Assembly (NCBI GenBank): GCA_963989245.1
Contig: OZ022340.1
Location: 42,850,525 to 42,914,524, forward strand
Reading direction: 5' to 3'
Source of the DNA: Nansenia antarctica
Lineage: Eukaryota; Chordata; Actinopteri; Argentiniformes; Microstomatidae
DNA length: 64,000 nt
A program made the translations under genes and the position numbers. This document shows, in pieces, positions 1 to 11,030 of the stretch. The notes under the pieces are model-generated. The model was not told where the DNA came from. It worked only from the letters and a program-made list of their open reading frames with translations, and made no database searches. Numbering within the stretch: position 1 is the first letter of the stretch; each line of letters begins with the position of its first letter.

Positions 1-1422
1 TTCAGTCAATTGCACATGAGTCAATATTCTGAGTGACTCTTCATCTTGTGTCTTCTGTATCTGAATATTCTTTCGATATAACTCAACTTGATGAGCTACG
101 TGGTCTATATAAACAGCTTTGTTCATGTGTCGTAGCCCCACCACTTCTGCTAGCTTATCCTTGACTGGGGTAGGAAGACCTGCTTGTATTTTTTCCCTGA
201 TTATGGATTTTTCTAAGGGGTTATCTTCAGCGTCCTTCCCTGTCACACTTCTCCATTGAGAGTGCACAGGGGCAACAAAACCCCTGGGATTCTCATCTCC
301 CCCCAGTGGCTTCACAATGATATTGTCTGGGTGAATGTGAGTAGGGTAGGTCTCCCTGATTGCTTTCCACAGTTTGCCTCTGTTTGCTGCGAAGAGCTCT
401 GGATCATAAACTGATGTATTGATATATCTATGAAGTCCTGCCTTCATCAATATGTCCTGCATGGTGTCCAATCCTGTAATTGTAGCTAAGAGTCTTTTCA
501 GGTCTCCCATTGCTGCTTGCGTTCCTGTCAGTCTCACGTCGACTTCTGTCGTCCACGCGTGTCCACCATCTTCCAGGACTGGGAGCTTTTCTATCACTTC
601 CGACAGATCTGTATGATTCCAAGGATGATATTCCATCTTGTTACCCCGAATCAGCACTGGACAGTTCTTTAATGTATTTGATGACATTCGATGACAATCT
701 TCCTCTTCCTCTCTTTCTCGTTGCTCCTTCAGCCGTCTGTGGTGTCTTTCTCCCTCTCTTTCCGCTTTCTCCCGGCGTCTTCTCCCACCTTTCTTTTCGG
801 CTGTGGCTATAATCTTCCTGACCTGAGCGTTGTAGCCTCCATCTGCATTGTCGTCATCACTTGAGTCTTCACTGCCATCTTCGCTGTCATCTTCCTTGTC
901 ACTCCTGTCGTCCCCTTTTCCCCTTGGCTCCTTCTTCTTCTTCTGGGAATGGTCCTCCAGTGCCTTAGCATATGGAGGGGGACTGGAGACTGGACACATG
1001 TTTGTGAATGGAATGTTCAATTTCTGTTCCAGTGTTCTGGCCAATTCATTTTTCTTTTCCGTTCCCATTTTTGCTGTTGTCTCATTCCAAGCTGCTGCTA
1101 TTTTCTTCCCCTCTACCTTAAATAGCTCTAAAATGGCTAATTCTAACTTGCGTTTCTCTGATCTATTCTTTGCCTTTTTCTGGTTTGCTTTATAGGTTTT
1201 AATAAGTACCTCTAAAGTTGCAATAACTCGTAAGTTGAAGGTGCCCTCTTTCGGCCACGGCTGTTCAATGTCTGCCCAACGGCTATTCAATTTCGTAGAC
1301 ATTTTGCTAATTTCCCTAACAAGAGGATTCATTTTTTCCACTACAGCCATAGGGGATAAAGTAGCCAATATTCCACTATGTTCACTAATATCTTTTAACA
1401 CCTTACTCGAATTTGCCCCCAT
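1..1422 (-). CDS. gag: ERV Gag polyprotein, 3' part cut by window edge (copy 1)
   Basis: The frame is open from an ATG at 1422 to the left window edge, at least 474 codons without a stop. It begins Met-Gly, a potential N-myristoylation signal for membrane targeting of Gag. It carries the same order of segments as the full Gag at 20916-22730: an N-terminal matrix-like part, a Lys run, an acidic Ser/Asp/Glu stretch near codons 175-195, then a capsid-like part. Relative to that copy it has a 33-bp in-frame insertion near 737-769, rich in Arg/Glu codons. The zinc knuckle would lie outside the window. Gag forms the structural shell of the particle. The matching leader and 5' LTR lie to the right (1423-3832). 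I see no break in the visible part. Confidence 0.85.
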   Translation of the reverse strand, partial: MGANSSKVLKDISEHSGILATLSPMAVVEKMNPLVREISKMSTKLNSRWADIEQPWPKEGTFNLRVIATLEVLIKTYKANQKKAKNRSEKRKLELAILELFKVEGKKIAAAWNETTAKMGTEKKNELARTLEQKLNIPFTNMCPVSSPPPYAKALEDHSQKKKKEPRGKGDDRSDKEDDSEDGSEDSSDDDNADGGYNAQVRKIIATAEKKGGRRRREKAEREGERHHRRLKEQREREEEEDCHRMSSNTLKNCPVLIRGNKMEYHPWNHTDLSEVIEKLPVLEDGGHAWTTEVDVRLTGTQAAMGDLKRLLATITGLDTMQDILMKAGLHRYINTSVYDPELFAANRGKLWKAIRETYPTHIHPDNIIVKPLGGDENPRGFVAPVHSQWRSVTGKDAEDNPLEKSIIREKIQAGLPTPVKDKLAEVVGLRHMNKAVYIDHVAHQVELYRKNIQIQKTQDEESLRILTHVQLTE

Positions 1423-3420
1423 CTTAAGCTGATTGATTTATACTGCTCAATATGCTGAAAATATTCTATAAGGTGTACTTTTCTTACAACCCACCTTCTT
1501 TTGCCGTATCTGCTAAACAGATGCTAGTCTAACGTTTAACTGTGTCAACTGTCCACACAGAACACTACAATTCAGAACAACGGATTGTTTCAGTGGTATT
1601 GTGTATTATTGACTTAAATGTAATCTATGTGTGTGTGTTTTAATCTAAATATAATTTATGTGTGTGTTTTTTCACTTAAATGTTTTTTCCTTATTGTGTA
1701 TGAATATGTGTCACTTAATTGCTCATTCAATACTAATTATATTTCAGGTCAACTTACTTATTAAACTACAAAGGCTGGTCACACCTAAGTATTCACTGAT
1801 CCACAAAAACCCTTTTACTGCTCAACTATCAAATATGTACTATTCTGCTATTCCTTAATCAAACACTGTGGAAATGACCTAACTAAAATAAAATATGTAA
1901 ATTACAAATATTAATTACAACCTGTAAATAAATCAACTGTTAAATGAAAGGAATGAATGATTAGTTATTAATTACAACCTGTAAAGAAATCGACTTGTTA
2001 TTTGAAAGGAATGAATGATTAGTTAGACTTAGTCATTGTACAATCGTATACTTCATTGATGCAAACCTGTGAAGTCATTCAGCTATTTATCAAAATATCA
2101 AAAAAGGAATGATTATCATTAGATTATCACAAAACAATTGATCAAAGTTTTGTGAAACAGATAATGAATGATCTGAATAATGAATTCAACCAATTAATAA
2201 TTAATTAAATTAATTAAAATAATGTAATATAGAACAATCATTTACAAACATCAATCTATGAGTGATCTCTACAGATCTCTCGTCAACATTCTATGCAAGC
2301 AGGCAGAGAGTCACAGAGCCGTTTTATTGGGGGTCATAAATATCTTCCTGTGTTCTGCTCAGGAAACAGTCAACAGATGTCTCACAGAACGACTGGCCTC
2401 TTTTCCTTTGAATCTATCAAAAGCCCACAATCTATTCTTTTACTTTTAACAAACTATGCTTAACTTTCGTGATTCAACGATCACAACCTTATCACAAAAA
2501 TGAAAATGAAAGAAAGGGTTCGAAAGTGAGCTCCGCGCTCACTGCTGTGTGTGAAAATGAATTGAGTCTCCGTGTGTGTAATGTTTGCGCATGCGCGCGT
2601 TCCCTGTACGAGCTCGGACGCTCGTGCATGTGTGAGCGCGCGTCTATTTGAAAACCAACAGGAGAGAAAGGGAGGGGGAGGGGTATTACAAGTCTTTGCC
2701 CTTTCTTCTGGGGAAAAACCGCTCCTGTGGGATTAGTCTCACAACATATACTTTGCTTTCCACAATAATGTTATTTTCTACGACACAACAATTTCAAGAT
2801 TATCTTTCAATGCAATTTAACTATTAGTTACCAAACTAATTCTCATTCAAATACTCATACAATGTATATGCTTTTTACACGGTCTCTTCACAGAGATATC
2901 TAAAGGCCTCTTTGTGCCCGCGCGTGCCTGAGCGTGCGTGTTTTTGCTCCGCTGACAAAGGACAATGAGAAATGGCGTCTAAGACACACTTCTGGCCACA
3001 ATTCTGAAGATTTGATTTCTTAATCTATAACAATAATGCTCTTTCTTACAAAACAGACTTCACAGTCTACTTACACTTTATCAAATTAGGAAGGAATACT
3101 CATTCCATAAACACAATTTTACCGAATTTTACACAGACACACACGATATTCCAATACCATACAAACAAATCACATACCTTACCATCAAACACTATATTTT
3201 ACAAAAAACGGGCTTCAAAGTCCGGCCCTCTCACCAACCCCAGCTTAAAGATTATGAAAGGTTTGTTTCTATTCCAACAAGATACTCTACTTTAAGGTTG
3301 TTTTAGTCTCAAAGAAAATGTTTGAAAACAGCTGTTCCACACAATCATACCTTTCTTGCAGCTTCAGTTTTCAAACGTAGATTTCCCCTTATAGACTCCG
3401 GGTTTTAGGCTCGCCATTAA
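1423..3420 (-). other. ERV copy 1 untranslated leader
   Basis: About 2.0 kb lies between the gag start and the 5' LTR. It is AT-rich with short repeated motifs, and aligns by eye in blocks with the leader of the second ERV (22731-24392). Shared blocks include the stretch next to the gag ATG and the region near 3130-3280. GC-rich, CpG-containing patches occur near 2580-2640 and 2915-2945. No credible ORF is present. A packaging signal would be expected here but cannot be pointed to. Confidence 0.7.
3398..3415 (-). other. Primer binding site of ERV copy 1
   Basis: Reading the minus strand just inside the LTR gives TGGCGAGCC after a few bases. The same nine bases occupy the same place in the other ERV. 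They are complementary to a tRNA 3' end of the form GGCTCG-CCA, which fits tRNA-Arg. The following bases differ between the copies. The tRNA identity is from memory of vertebrate tRNA-Arg(ACG). Confidence 0.55.
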
Positions 3421-3832
3421 TGTTGTATATTTTACCTTATTGGTTATGAATCAAAGAACAGTTATTGAGTTTAAGACGATTTATTTAAAGTACAAAAGTA
3501 TACAGTTACCACAGCTGGATTTCTGGTCTGGTCTGCTCTGTGGGGCTGGGGGTGGTTAAAGAGCCCCCCCTGCTCTTGTGTTGTCCTTTTGTATCCCCTT
3601 TTCTTATGCAAATATCTACCAGTGAACCTATCACAGTCACCTAGATGCCTGTCCTATCACTTTCCCTATAGCTGGTCAAGGGGGCAGTCACCTGTGATGT
3701 CACTATGGCCTTAAGTCAGGGGGCAGGTCAGACCACAAGAGCCATTCCACAACACTCCCCCACAGCATATATACAGACCCATATCATATACAATCTATGC
3801 ATGTGTGTGTGTTTAAGTAGAAATAAACTACA
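3421..3832 (-). repeat. ERV copy 1 5' LTR
   Basis: The segment starts TGTTGTATAT and ends in CA. It shares its first ~50 bp and an octamer region (TTATGCAAAT at 3604-3613) with the LTRs at 18015 and 24393. The middle and far end differ clearly, and it is about 58 bp longer. It also holds one TGTGATGTCAC motif near 3689. The other LTR of this provirus is outside the window, so the right border is set only by the TG...CA rule. Confidence 0.7.
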
Positions 3833-3849
3833 CTTTCACTCTCAGGCAC

Positions 3850-4294
3850 ATGGCACACTGGACTCTGCCTCCAGAGAGAGCCCCCCCGTGGTTCCATATT
3901 GAAAGTGCCATCTGCACCCCTCTAGCACTCAGGTGCTGTATTACGGCCAGACTAGCCCAAGAGAATCGATCGCACCCTATTTTGTCCCATATACAATGGG
4001 TTTGGAAGAGAGTTGCTTACATCTTTAAATTTGACCCCTATCTTCACCAGTCTGCCGGGATCTGGCTGAACCCCAAGCTGTGTATAGATAAATCGCCCTT
4101 CTTTTGGAAGCCCTGGTTTCAAAAAGGTATCGAAGTTCTAGGAGATCTATATCAGGAGGGAACGCTAAAATCTTTTGAGGCTCTTAGAAGGGAATTTGAT
4201 TTACCATACAATCAATTTTGGAAGTATTTACAGCTAAGACACTTAATGGTGCAAACATTTGGCTCCCCCACAATTGCCCCACCTAGTGGTGATA
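3850..4294 (+). pseudogene. L1 ORF2 C-terminal fragment (part 1)
   Basis: Translation gives the region after the RT domain of vertebrate L1 ORF2: a Trp-rich stretch with IWLNP, then the FxYLQLRH motif and a PPSGD motif before the break. The apparent Met at 3850 is only the first ATG in an open frame, not a true start. The frame continues after the inserted L2 at 6479. Confidence 0.75.
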
Positions 4295-4299
4295 CACTT
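4295..4299. repeat. Target-site duplication CACTT of the L2 insertion (left)
   Basis: CACTT occurs here and again at 6474-6478. The L1 frame reads PPSGD-x-L before and x-L-EW after, so removing the insert and one copy restores continuity. It is short but consistent. Confidence 0.5.
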
Positions 4300-6473
4300 A
4301 CATTTAAATTTTTGGCATTTAGCAGACGCCTTATTCCAAAGCGACTTACAATCAATACATTTGAATACTAAGCATGTGAATCAGCAGTCCACCATTCGTT
4401 GCAGGAAGAGTACTCTAGCTCGGGCCCGGGGCCACTGATAGAAGGAAAAACCTTCTCCCTATTATCGCCTTCTACTAAACTTTTTTTTTTATATTTTATT
4501 TTTTTATATTACTGGAGAAACTGAGAAACAGTACAAGGGGGGCAATAGAAGTTCTTAGGGACACAGTAGAGGGGAAAGCGGGTGTCTTTAGGAGACGTAG
4601 TGGTGAGGGTCAGAAGATGTCTCAGGAGGAGCAGTTAAGATGTAACCTGAAGAGATGGGTCTTCAGTCTACGACGGAAGATGGGTAGTGACTCTGCCGTT
4701 CTGACAGCCGTGGGGAGCTCATTCCACCAGCGGGGAGCCAGTGTTGTGAAGAGACGTGATCGGGCAGCCCGACTGCTGTGTAGAGGAGGTGGGGCCAGTC
4801 GGCCAGCCGAGGTGGAGGAGCGGAGTGAGCGGGCAGGGGTTTGGGGGGTTACCATTTCCTTCAGGTAGGCAGGGGCTGTCCCTTTAGCTGCCTGGTATGT
4901 AAGCACCAGGGTCTTGAATCTGATGCGAGCTGCTATCGGGAGCCAGTGCAGGGTGCGAAGGAGAGGGGTGACATGCGAGTATTTGGGGAGATTGAATACC
5001 AGCCGGGCAGCAGCATTCTGGATGAGCTGCAGAGGTCTAATGGCTGAAGCGGGGAGCCCAGCCAGGAGTACATTGCAGTAATCCAGGCGGGAGATGACCA
5101 GTGCCTGGGTCAAGAGTTGCGCTGCCTCTCTGGTAAGGAATGGTCGTATCCTTCTGATGTTGTAGAGGAAGAATCTGCAGGAGCGAGCCGTTGCTGCAAT
5201 GTTCTCCGCACAGGATATTCGGTTATCCAGGATCACTCCAAGGTTCTTGGCTGTCAGGGAGGGGGTTACAGTAGAGTTCTCCACTGTGATGGAGAAGTCT
5301 TGGAGAGGGCAGGCTTTCCCGGGGATGAAGAGGAGCTCGGTCTTGTTAAGATTGAGCTTGAGATGGTGGTCAGCCATCCAAGTTGAAATGTCAGCGAGAC
5401 ATGCTGAGATACGGGTTGCCACGTGTACATCAGACGGGGGGAAGGACAGGAAGAGTTGAGTGTCGTCTGCGTAGCTGTGGTAGGAGAGCCCATGTGAAGA
5501 GATTACCGAGCCAAGAGACTTGGTGTAGAGGGAGAAGAGTAGGGGCCCTAGGACGGAACCCTGGGGTACTCCAGTGGAGAGGGTTCGTGGAGAAGATAGC
5601 GATTCTCTCCAGGTCACCTGGTAGGAACGGCCCGCCAGGTAGGAAGAAAACCAGGAGTGTGCGGTGCCAGAGATGCCCAGGTCTGAGAGGATGGAGAGAA
5701 GGATCTGGTGATTGACTGTGTCGAAGTCAGTCAGTTTTTTAGATGTTGCGCGTTCAAGGGTTTTGGAAGGGAAGGAGAGAAGGGATACAGGTCTGTAATT
5801 GTGGACAGATGATGGGTCAAGGGTAGGTTTCTTGAGGAGAGGCTTGACTCTGGCTATTTTGAAGGCCGCTGGGACAGATCCAGTGGATAGGGAGGAGTTG
5901 ATTAGGGTGGTAAGGTAAGGAAGGATGTCGGCGGAAATGGATTGGAGAAGGGGGGAGGGGATGGGGTCAAGAGGGCATGTGGTTGCCCGCTTTGATGTGA
6001 TAAGTGTGAGAATCTCATCGGGGGAGAGGGGGGGAAAAGATGACAATCCAGAGATCGAGTGTGGAGGGGAGAGTTTGGAAGGGGTGTTAGCATTGTTAGT
6101 GGGAACAGTGTTAGCATTGTAAGTGGGAGGAGGGAGCGGTGGGGGGAGAAAGGTGCTGCTGATGTCGTCCACCTTTTTTTCAAAGTAGGTGACAAAGTCA
6201 TCGGCGGACAGGGAGGAAGGAGGAGGGGGAGGAGGTGGATTAAGGAGTGAAGAGAAAGTGGAGAACAGTTTTCTAGGATTAGAGGCAGAAGAATGTATTT
6301 TTGAATGATAGTAGGATGTTTTAGCAGCTGATGCCGAGGAGGCGTAGTTGGCAAGGAGAGAGTGATAGAGGTTAAGGTCATCAGAAAGGCCAGTTTTTCT
6401 CCATTTCCTCTCAGCTGCTCTGAGCTCTAGTCTACAAGCATGAAGCGTTTCAGAGAGCCAGGGAGCCAGGGAG
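4300..6473 (-). mobile_element. L2/Maui-like LINE inserted in L1
   Basis: This is a minus-strand L2-type LINE. Its 3' end, near 4306-4360, carries the well-known fish L2 tail with the GTAAGTCGCTTTGGA...GCGTCTGCTAAATG core. The ORF (4622-6172) contains an RT with YADD. The 5' side is truncated in the linker between endonuclease and RT. It splits an L1 copy, so it is younger than that L1. Confidence 0.85.
4622..6172 (-). pseudogene. L2 LINE reverse transcriptase, internally deleted
   Basis: An open frame of 516 codons. Recognisable parts in order: a Pro-rich linker, SKTLERA (early RT fingers), DTVNHQILLSIL, the GVPQGSVLGPLLF block, YADDTQLFLSF (catalytic palm), a thumb region, and the C-terminal ending SLPIFRRRLKTHLF typical of L2/CR1-like elements. 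Between SKTLERA and DTVNHQ the segment with motif 1-2 and the first catalytic Asp of motif A is missing, roughly 60 residues by family comparison from memory. The frame is kept across the deletion (near 5735). The enzyme should therefore be inactive although the ORF is long. Confidence 0.75.
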
Positions 6474-6478
6474 CACTT

Positions 6479-7144
6479 GAATGGTTTTTGAAAATGTTTG
6501 GACTAGGTCATGAAGCCTCTGCTTACTACTCGAGGATCCTAGTGGCCTCAGACCCAAACATATGGTCCCTTAAACTAGCATGGGAAACAGATTTAAATGT
6601 ATCATTTACAGAGGCAGAATGGGGAAGAATTCTCAAGAATGGGAAAAAAATGTCAAGGGAACTCCGAACGAGATTGATCCAATTCAAGATTATTAATAGA
6701 ATCTACTGGACACCATCCAGGCTACATAGAGTGGGTCTGGTTGACAGCTCGGAGTGCTGGAGGTGTAGTGACAGGAATGGTACTCTAGTGCATATGCTTT
6801 GGGGATGTCCAAAAACCCAGGAGTTTTGGCTAGCCATACATGGTTTTCTGGAAAAAATTGTTGGCCTTGACATTCCGTTCACCCCCAGTCTTTTTATTTT
6901 GGGTGACCCCAAAGCATTAAGTGAGGTGACTCCACCACTCGCCAATTGGATCCAGACTACGTTAATGCTAGGACGGAAACTATTGGTTAAAGAGTGGAAG
7001 GCCTCATCAGCACCAGCACCGTCTCTGTGGCACATTTCTCTTGGGCAGCTGGCAGCCCTAGAACAACTATCATATAGGCTGCTAGATAAGGTGGAGGAGT
7101 ACCGCTTGAAATGGGGGCAGTATCACTCATATATTGAGAAATAA
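6479..7144 (+). pseudogene. L1 ORF2 C-terminal fragment (part 2) with zinc-knuckle-like motif
   Basis: Continues the L1 ORF2 frame after the L2 insert. Around 6750-6820 it encodes a C-x2-C...H-x4-C arrangement (ECWRC...LVHMLWGC), the cysteine motif of the L1 ORF2 C-terminus. The stop at 7142-7144 is followed by a 3' UTR and poly(A). The first Met at 6440 lies in L2 sequence and is not a real start. Confidence 0.75.
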
Positions 7145-7436
7145 TGGCAACTCCAGCTCATGTAAATAGCAACATTTTTACTTTTTATTTACTTTTATTT
7201 ATTTATAAATAGCAATATCCCAAATGTAAAACGTGAAAGTAAACTGCTATAAGTATGATTGTTAGACAATGCTGTAGATTTACATTGCTGTACATCACCT
7301 TTATGTTTTGTTGTGTCTATTTTTTGTCTTTTTAATTTATTGTCCAACGTCAACTGTTACTTGTGATGTATGTCTGTTCATTGTCTGTTTATTGAAAATA
7401 ATAAAAACTATAAATCATTAAAAAAAAAAAAAAAAA

Positions 7437-8155
7437 TGCAACTTACCGAGAAGCCACCCTTCTCTGCCCTCTCCCCCTCACTTGGCTTAATTCAGCGCTA
7501 TAATTGAGCCGCTATCACAGGGCGTAAATACAAAGCTCATTCTCAAGTATATTTAGTATTTAGTATTTATTTAGATGGGGTAATTTGCGTGGTTAATTGT
7601 ATTCTACCTGAACAATTTCGATCTATGTCGCTGGATGAGATTGGTGTCTATGTCGATGGTTTTAGACGCAGGTTGTTTGTGGCCGTAGGATGTGTACAAG
7701 ATAAGACGCTGTGTACTATGAAGCCCTAGTTTCTGTAAATGTTGTGTTCGTGTCTTTTTGATTTGCCTGCCTTTTCTTTTCCTTCTAATTTGTTTTTGTA
7801 CTCTCTTACATTGCTCTTAGGGTCCGAGGTTGCTGAGAGTGGGAGTGGGGACTCTCTTAAATGGCTCCTGGGGTCCGAGGTTGCTGAGAGTGGAAGCAGG
7901 GTGGTGAGGAGAAGGAGTAGGTGGGGGGTTTAGACATAGCATTATTGATGGGTTTTGAGTTTACTTATTGTGGGGGGTGGGTACAAAGTTTATTTGGTTA
8001 TTATAGTGGTGAACCATGTTTTTTTTTGGGGGGGGGGTGTGACGCCTCCCACTCTGCCTGCACATTGGCTGTTGCTGGTTCCTGTGGGAGCTTGGGCAGA
8101 GTGGGTAGGTCGTCAGGCTAAATGGTGTCACCTGGGTTTGGGGAGCTGAGGATGT
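7437..8155. other. Unassigned, with two direct repeats and a G-rich stretch
   Basis: No gene is seen. A 23-bp block beginning GGGTCCGAGGTTGCTGAGAG occurs twice, about 51 bp apart, near 7820 and 7871. A G-rich stretch runs near 7970-8040, including ten or more G in a row. Confidence 0.5.
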
Positions 8156-8933
8156 GTATATAACAGTGGAGGCTGGTGACTTCCAGAATTGAGGAGGCCA
8201 ATTTTTTTTCCGCTTGCTCGCTTCACTCGCGATGGAATGTTCCCTGTTCTTCTTATCTGTCTTTGTTAAAAATTATTAATTTGTGTTTGGCGGTACTGAA
8301 GGGATTGGGGCACTCTCAGGATGGTGGATGAAGCAGCTTTTATTGCCTGCACAATGGGTCATCAATTAAACAAAACAATTGGCATGAATCTCTGGTCCGC
8401 CTGCAGCAGCTATTGTCCCTTCTGCTCAGGCTCACAACATTCACCACAACATACTACATACAATCAATGACATGTCAAAAGCACTCAAACACTATGTCAA
8501 TCAGACACACAACATACAATTCAGAACAATACTTCATCCATTTCTAATATGTATCCTGCAGAACAGCACTCATACGCGTGTGGCGGAAAAAGGTACTACA
8601 CGGAGGCCAGGCCTCCTGTTCCCACCCATTTTCAGTGATTTGGCCAATCACATATTGCCATGAAAAAAATTGCATTACATTGACTTCTATGAGAAACCAC
8701 TTTCCGACAGGAGGCCTGGCCTCCGTGTAGTACCTTTTTTCCGCCACACGCGTGTATGAGTGCTGTTCTGCAGGATAAATATTAGAAATGGATGAAGTAT
8801 TGTTCTGAATTGTATGTTGTGTGTCTGATAAAAAATATAATTATTGCTTTTTTAAATCTCTCTCTCTTCTCTCAAATTATTGGGGAGGCCAGGCCTCCTC
8901 CACCTCTATGGAGGAGCCTCCACTGGTATATAA
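8156..8933. mobile_element. Non-autonomous hAT foldback element with 8-bp TSD
   Basis: The element (8164-8925) starts CAGTGGAGGCT and ends AGCCTCCACTG, perfect 11-bp terminal inverted repeats. It is flanked on both sides by GTATATAA (8156-8163 and 8926-8933), an exact 8-bp target duplication typical of hAT. No transposase is encoded. Inside lies a second, much longer inverted repeat (8501-8619 against 8707-8828). Confidence 0.9.
8501..8828. repeat. Long internal inverted repeat (about 120-bp arms)
   Basis: The left arm 8501-8619 and right arm 8707-8828 are near-perfect reverse complements, including CTCATACGCGTGTGGCGG and GGAGGCCAGGCCTCC. The loop is about 87 bp. Each arm's inner end is itself a short palindrome (AGGCCTGGCCT region) related to the subterminal sequence of the outer hAT element. 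RNA from either strand would fold into a long hairpin. Confidence 0.9.
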
Positions 8934-9212
8934 GATGGGTGTGTCCTCAGCTCACTCTCTTCCTTCCTTTTGCTTTGGTTCCTTTAGGGTTGTTGGTAAG
9001 GTCTCATGGTACCAGATTTTGGGGCCTTTTAGTTTGACCTTACATACATACAACATACATTCTACAACCATTCACTCATGGCATTCACCACTGACTTATT
9101 CATATACATACAGTATGTTATTTAGTTTATTTTGGCTTAAATAAAACTTAAGTTGTATCATTTAAACACGTGTGGACTCCCTTATTTGTCACTACCTTCG
9201 GATGTGTGACAG

Positions 9213-9354
9213 GGACGTAAATGCAGAGGCCTGTCAAGGCTTCTTGCGCCACTCTAGGCGATACTTCCCTCGCTGTTTGGTCCGGGAGAACATTGCGTGC
9301 GACGTAGATGAGATCCTATGGCCAGACAGGAATCAGAGAGAGGATGCAGCTTAA
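9213..9354 (+). CDS. Orphan terminal coding exon, unknown transposon-like gene
   Basis: A TGTGACAG|GG acceptor-like junction at 9211-9213 opens a frame of 47 codons ending in TAA at 9354, with AATAAA at 9447-9452 about 95 bp later. The peptide holds RHSRRYFPRCL and CDVDEILWPD. I recall this pattern from C-terminal tails of uncharacterised, repeated fish proteins, probably transposon-derived, but cannot confirm it. The frame is open upstream to 9172 across the proposed junction, so the exon border is an inference. No upstream coding exon is recognised between 8934 and 9171. Confidence 0.35.
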
Positions 9355-9359
9355 TTTTT

Positions 9360-10629
9360 TTCTGTCCACTGTGCAGGCCTTTTTTTCCCTCTCTGCTGTT
9401 ATTTCCATCCATTTTGCTTTTGGATGTAGAATGAGACCTTTTGTTGAATAAAACCTTCTGTTGTTACTGCATATTTGTGTGTTTCATAATTGAGCCTACT
9501 GTAAAAACATTATACTGCAAAAGTATAATTCCCCGGATGAGTCATTCATATAGTGTTTCCCATTAAAACGTTAGTGTTTTCCATTTAGCACATCAGTGTC
9601 CACCGGCTGCTTAGTAGTGTGTACTCATATGATGGCTGTGTGCGTCATTTGAACACAAAGGTCAATTATGTGAAAAGTTAAGATAGTCTTGGAGGCAGAG
9701 TGTTTTGCAAAGGATGTGTTGGATTTGGAATTTTGTGTGTGTATTTCTGTGGTTTGTGTGTAGGGTTCCGAGAAAATTTGGTTTTTCTTCAGGAAATATG
9801 TGTAAGCACTAGTGAAAAACTGTAATAGAAACATGTTGTAATATGTTATTTTAGTGAAAAACCAGACCTAACGTCACCCGCGAAACAAGCTAGTTAGCGA
9901 ACGTTAAAGGGTACAACAGCAAGTTTAAGTATGTCAACCATCTCTATTCTCAATCATTTATGTAATAGTTGTACCAAATTGGCGCCAGTAACAATAACTT
10001 GTGTGTGAGTAAGTTATATGTGTGTGCAAGCATGTTTTTGATATTGTCAATCGTCTCACTTTTAATAGGTGAGCTGGTAACACAATTATCTGCCAGGGAA
10101 AAAAAGAAAAATGGACATAACATGGACCTTTTTTGGTATAAGGGCAGCAGAGACAAGTGCAGGGACACAGGTGAGGTCTTACAATACTAGTGTTTAACAG
10201 TGCAGTTAATTTAGAGTTGAGAATAGCTAAATCTGTAATGTTTTTGTTTTTAATGAGATTGAACCAGGTCCACCTGCTAGGAAAGATATAGATTACTACC
10301 TGAGATTTGTACCATGAGATTACTACTGTAGATCACCTTTATTCATTACCTTAATGTCATGTAAGTCAATTGTATAGAAACTACTCACTAAAATTGACTA
10401 TTGCACAACTGATTTGGAAAAAATGCCTCCGAGGGGGGGAAACCCCCCCCCCCCCCTCAACCCCCCCACTCAGTACCTTGCCGTATCTTGGCTTTTGCTG
10501 AAATGACACCACTGGTCTCATAGCCTATTGGAAATTGCTCTCCTATTTAAGAATAAATGTTCTATATCAAAATATGCATGAGAGTCATGGATCAAAAGAG
10601 GAAGAGATTGTTAATGTATAGGGCCTAGA
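9360..10629. other. Unassigned intergenic sequence
   Basis: AT-rich sequence with no recognisable gene. A C-run of 14 or more interrupted by T lies near 10442-10467. Short ORFs here look random. Confidence 0.5.
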
Positions 10630-10639
10630 ATGTTGTGGC

Positions 10640-11030
10640 ACGCCCCTGTTGATGACGTCATCACTGCTTTAGACAGTAAGCAGGTCTGTATAGGTGCTTT
10701 TATTGACTTCAATCACAACATCCTCTTGCATAGGCTCTCCAGCATCTGCCTGTCCACTACTTGTTGCAATTGGTTTGCCAGATACCTTGCTAACCATGTT
10801 CAACAGGTGATTGACTGAAAACATTGTGTCGGAACCACTTACCATCTCTAAAGGGGTGCCTCAAGGCTCTATCTTGGGCCCAAACTTGTTCACCATCTAC
10901 ATTAATGATGTAGCCAAAGCTGCTGGCAGTTCCCGGATATACAGTACATCCGTATGCTGACGACACCATCTTATACTCAGCTGGCCCTTCTCTCCACTCT
11001 ACGGCATCCACTCATCCACTCAACCCAACT
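10640..11030 (+). pseudogene. Decayed LINE reverse transcriptase fragment
   Basis: In one frame the sequence reads ALDSKQVCIGAFIDF near 10670-10705, then GVPQGSILGP near 10852, and in a shifted frame PYADDTILYS near 10950. These are the palm motifs of a non-LTR RT of the jockey/CR1 type. At least two frameshifts and stops break it. Confidence 0.65.

Larger units (their letters stand above)
3845..7436 (+). mobile_element. L1-type LINE, 5'-truncated, split by an L2 insertion
   Basis: Two blocks of L1 ORF2 C-terminal sequence, 3850-4294 and 6479-7144, join in the same reading frame across an L2 insertion. The 3' block ends in a short 3' UTR and a 17-base A-run at 7420-7436. The upstream edge lies next to the ERV LTR and is a 5' truncation; no endonuclease or RT core remains. 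I could not find a convincing target duplication for this copy. Confidence 0.8.

Noticed and set aside
3833..7450. Target duplication for the first L1 copy
   Set aside because: The bases after the poly(A) (TGCAACTTACC) have no match beside the left end; the ERV LTR lies directly there and may have removed it.
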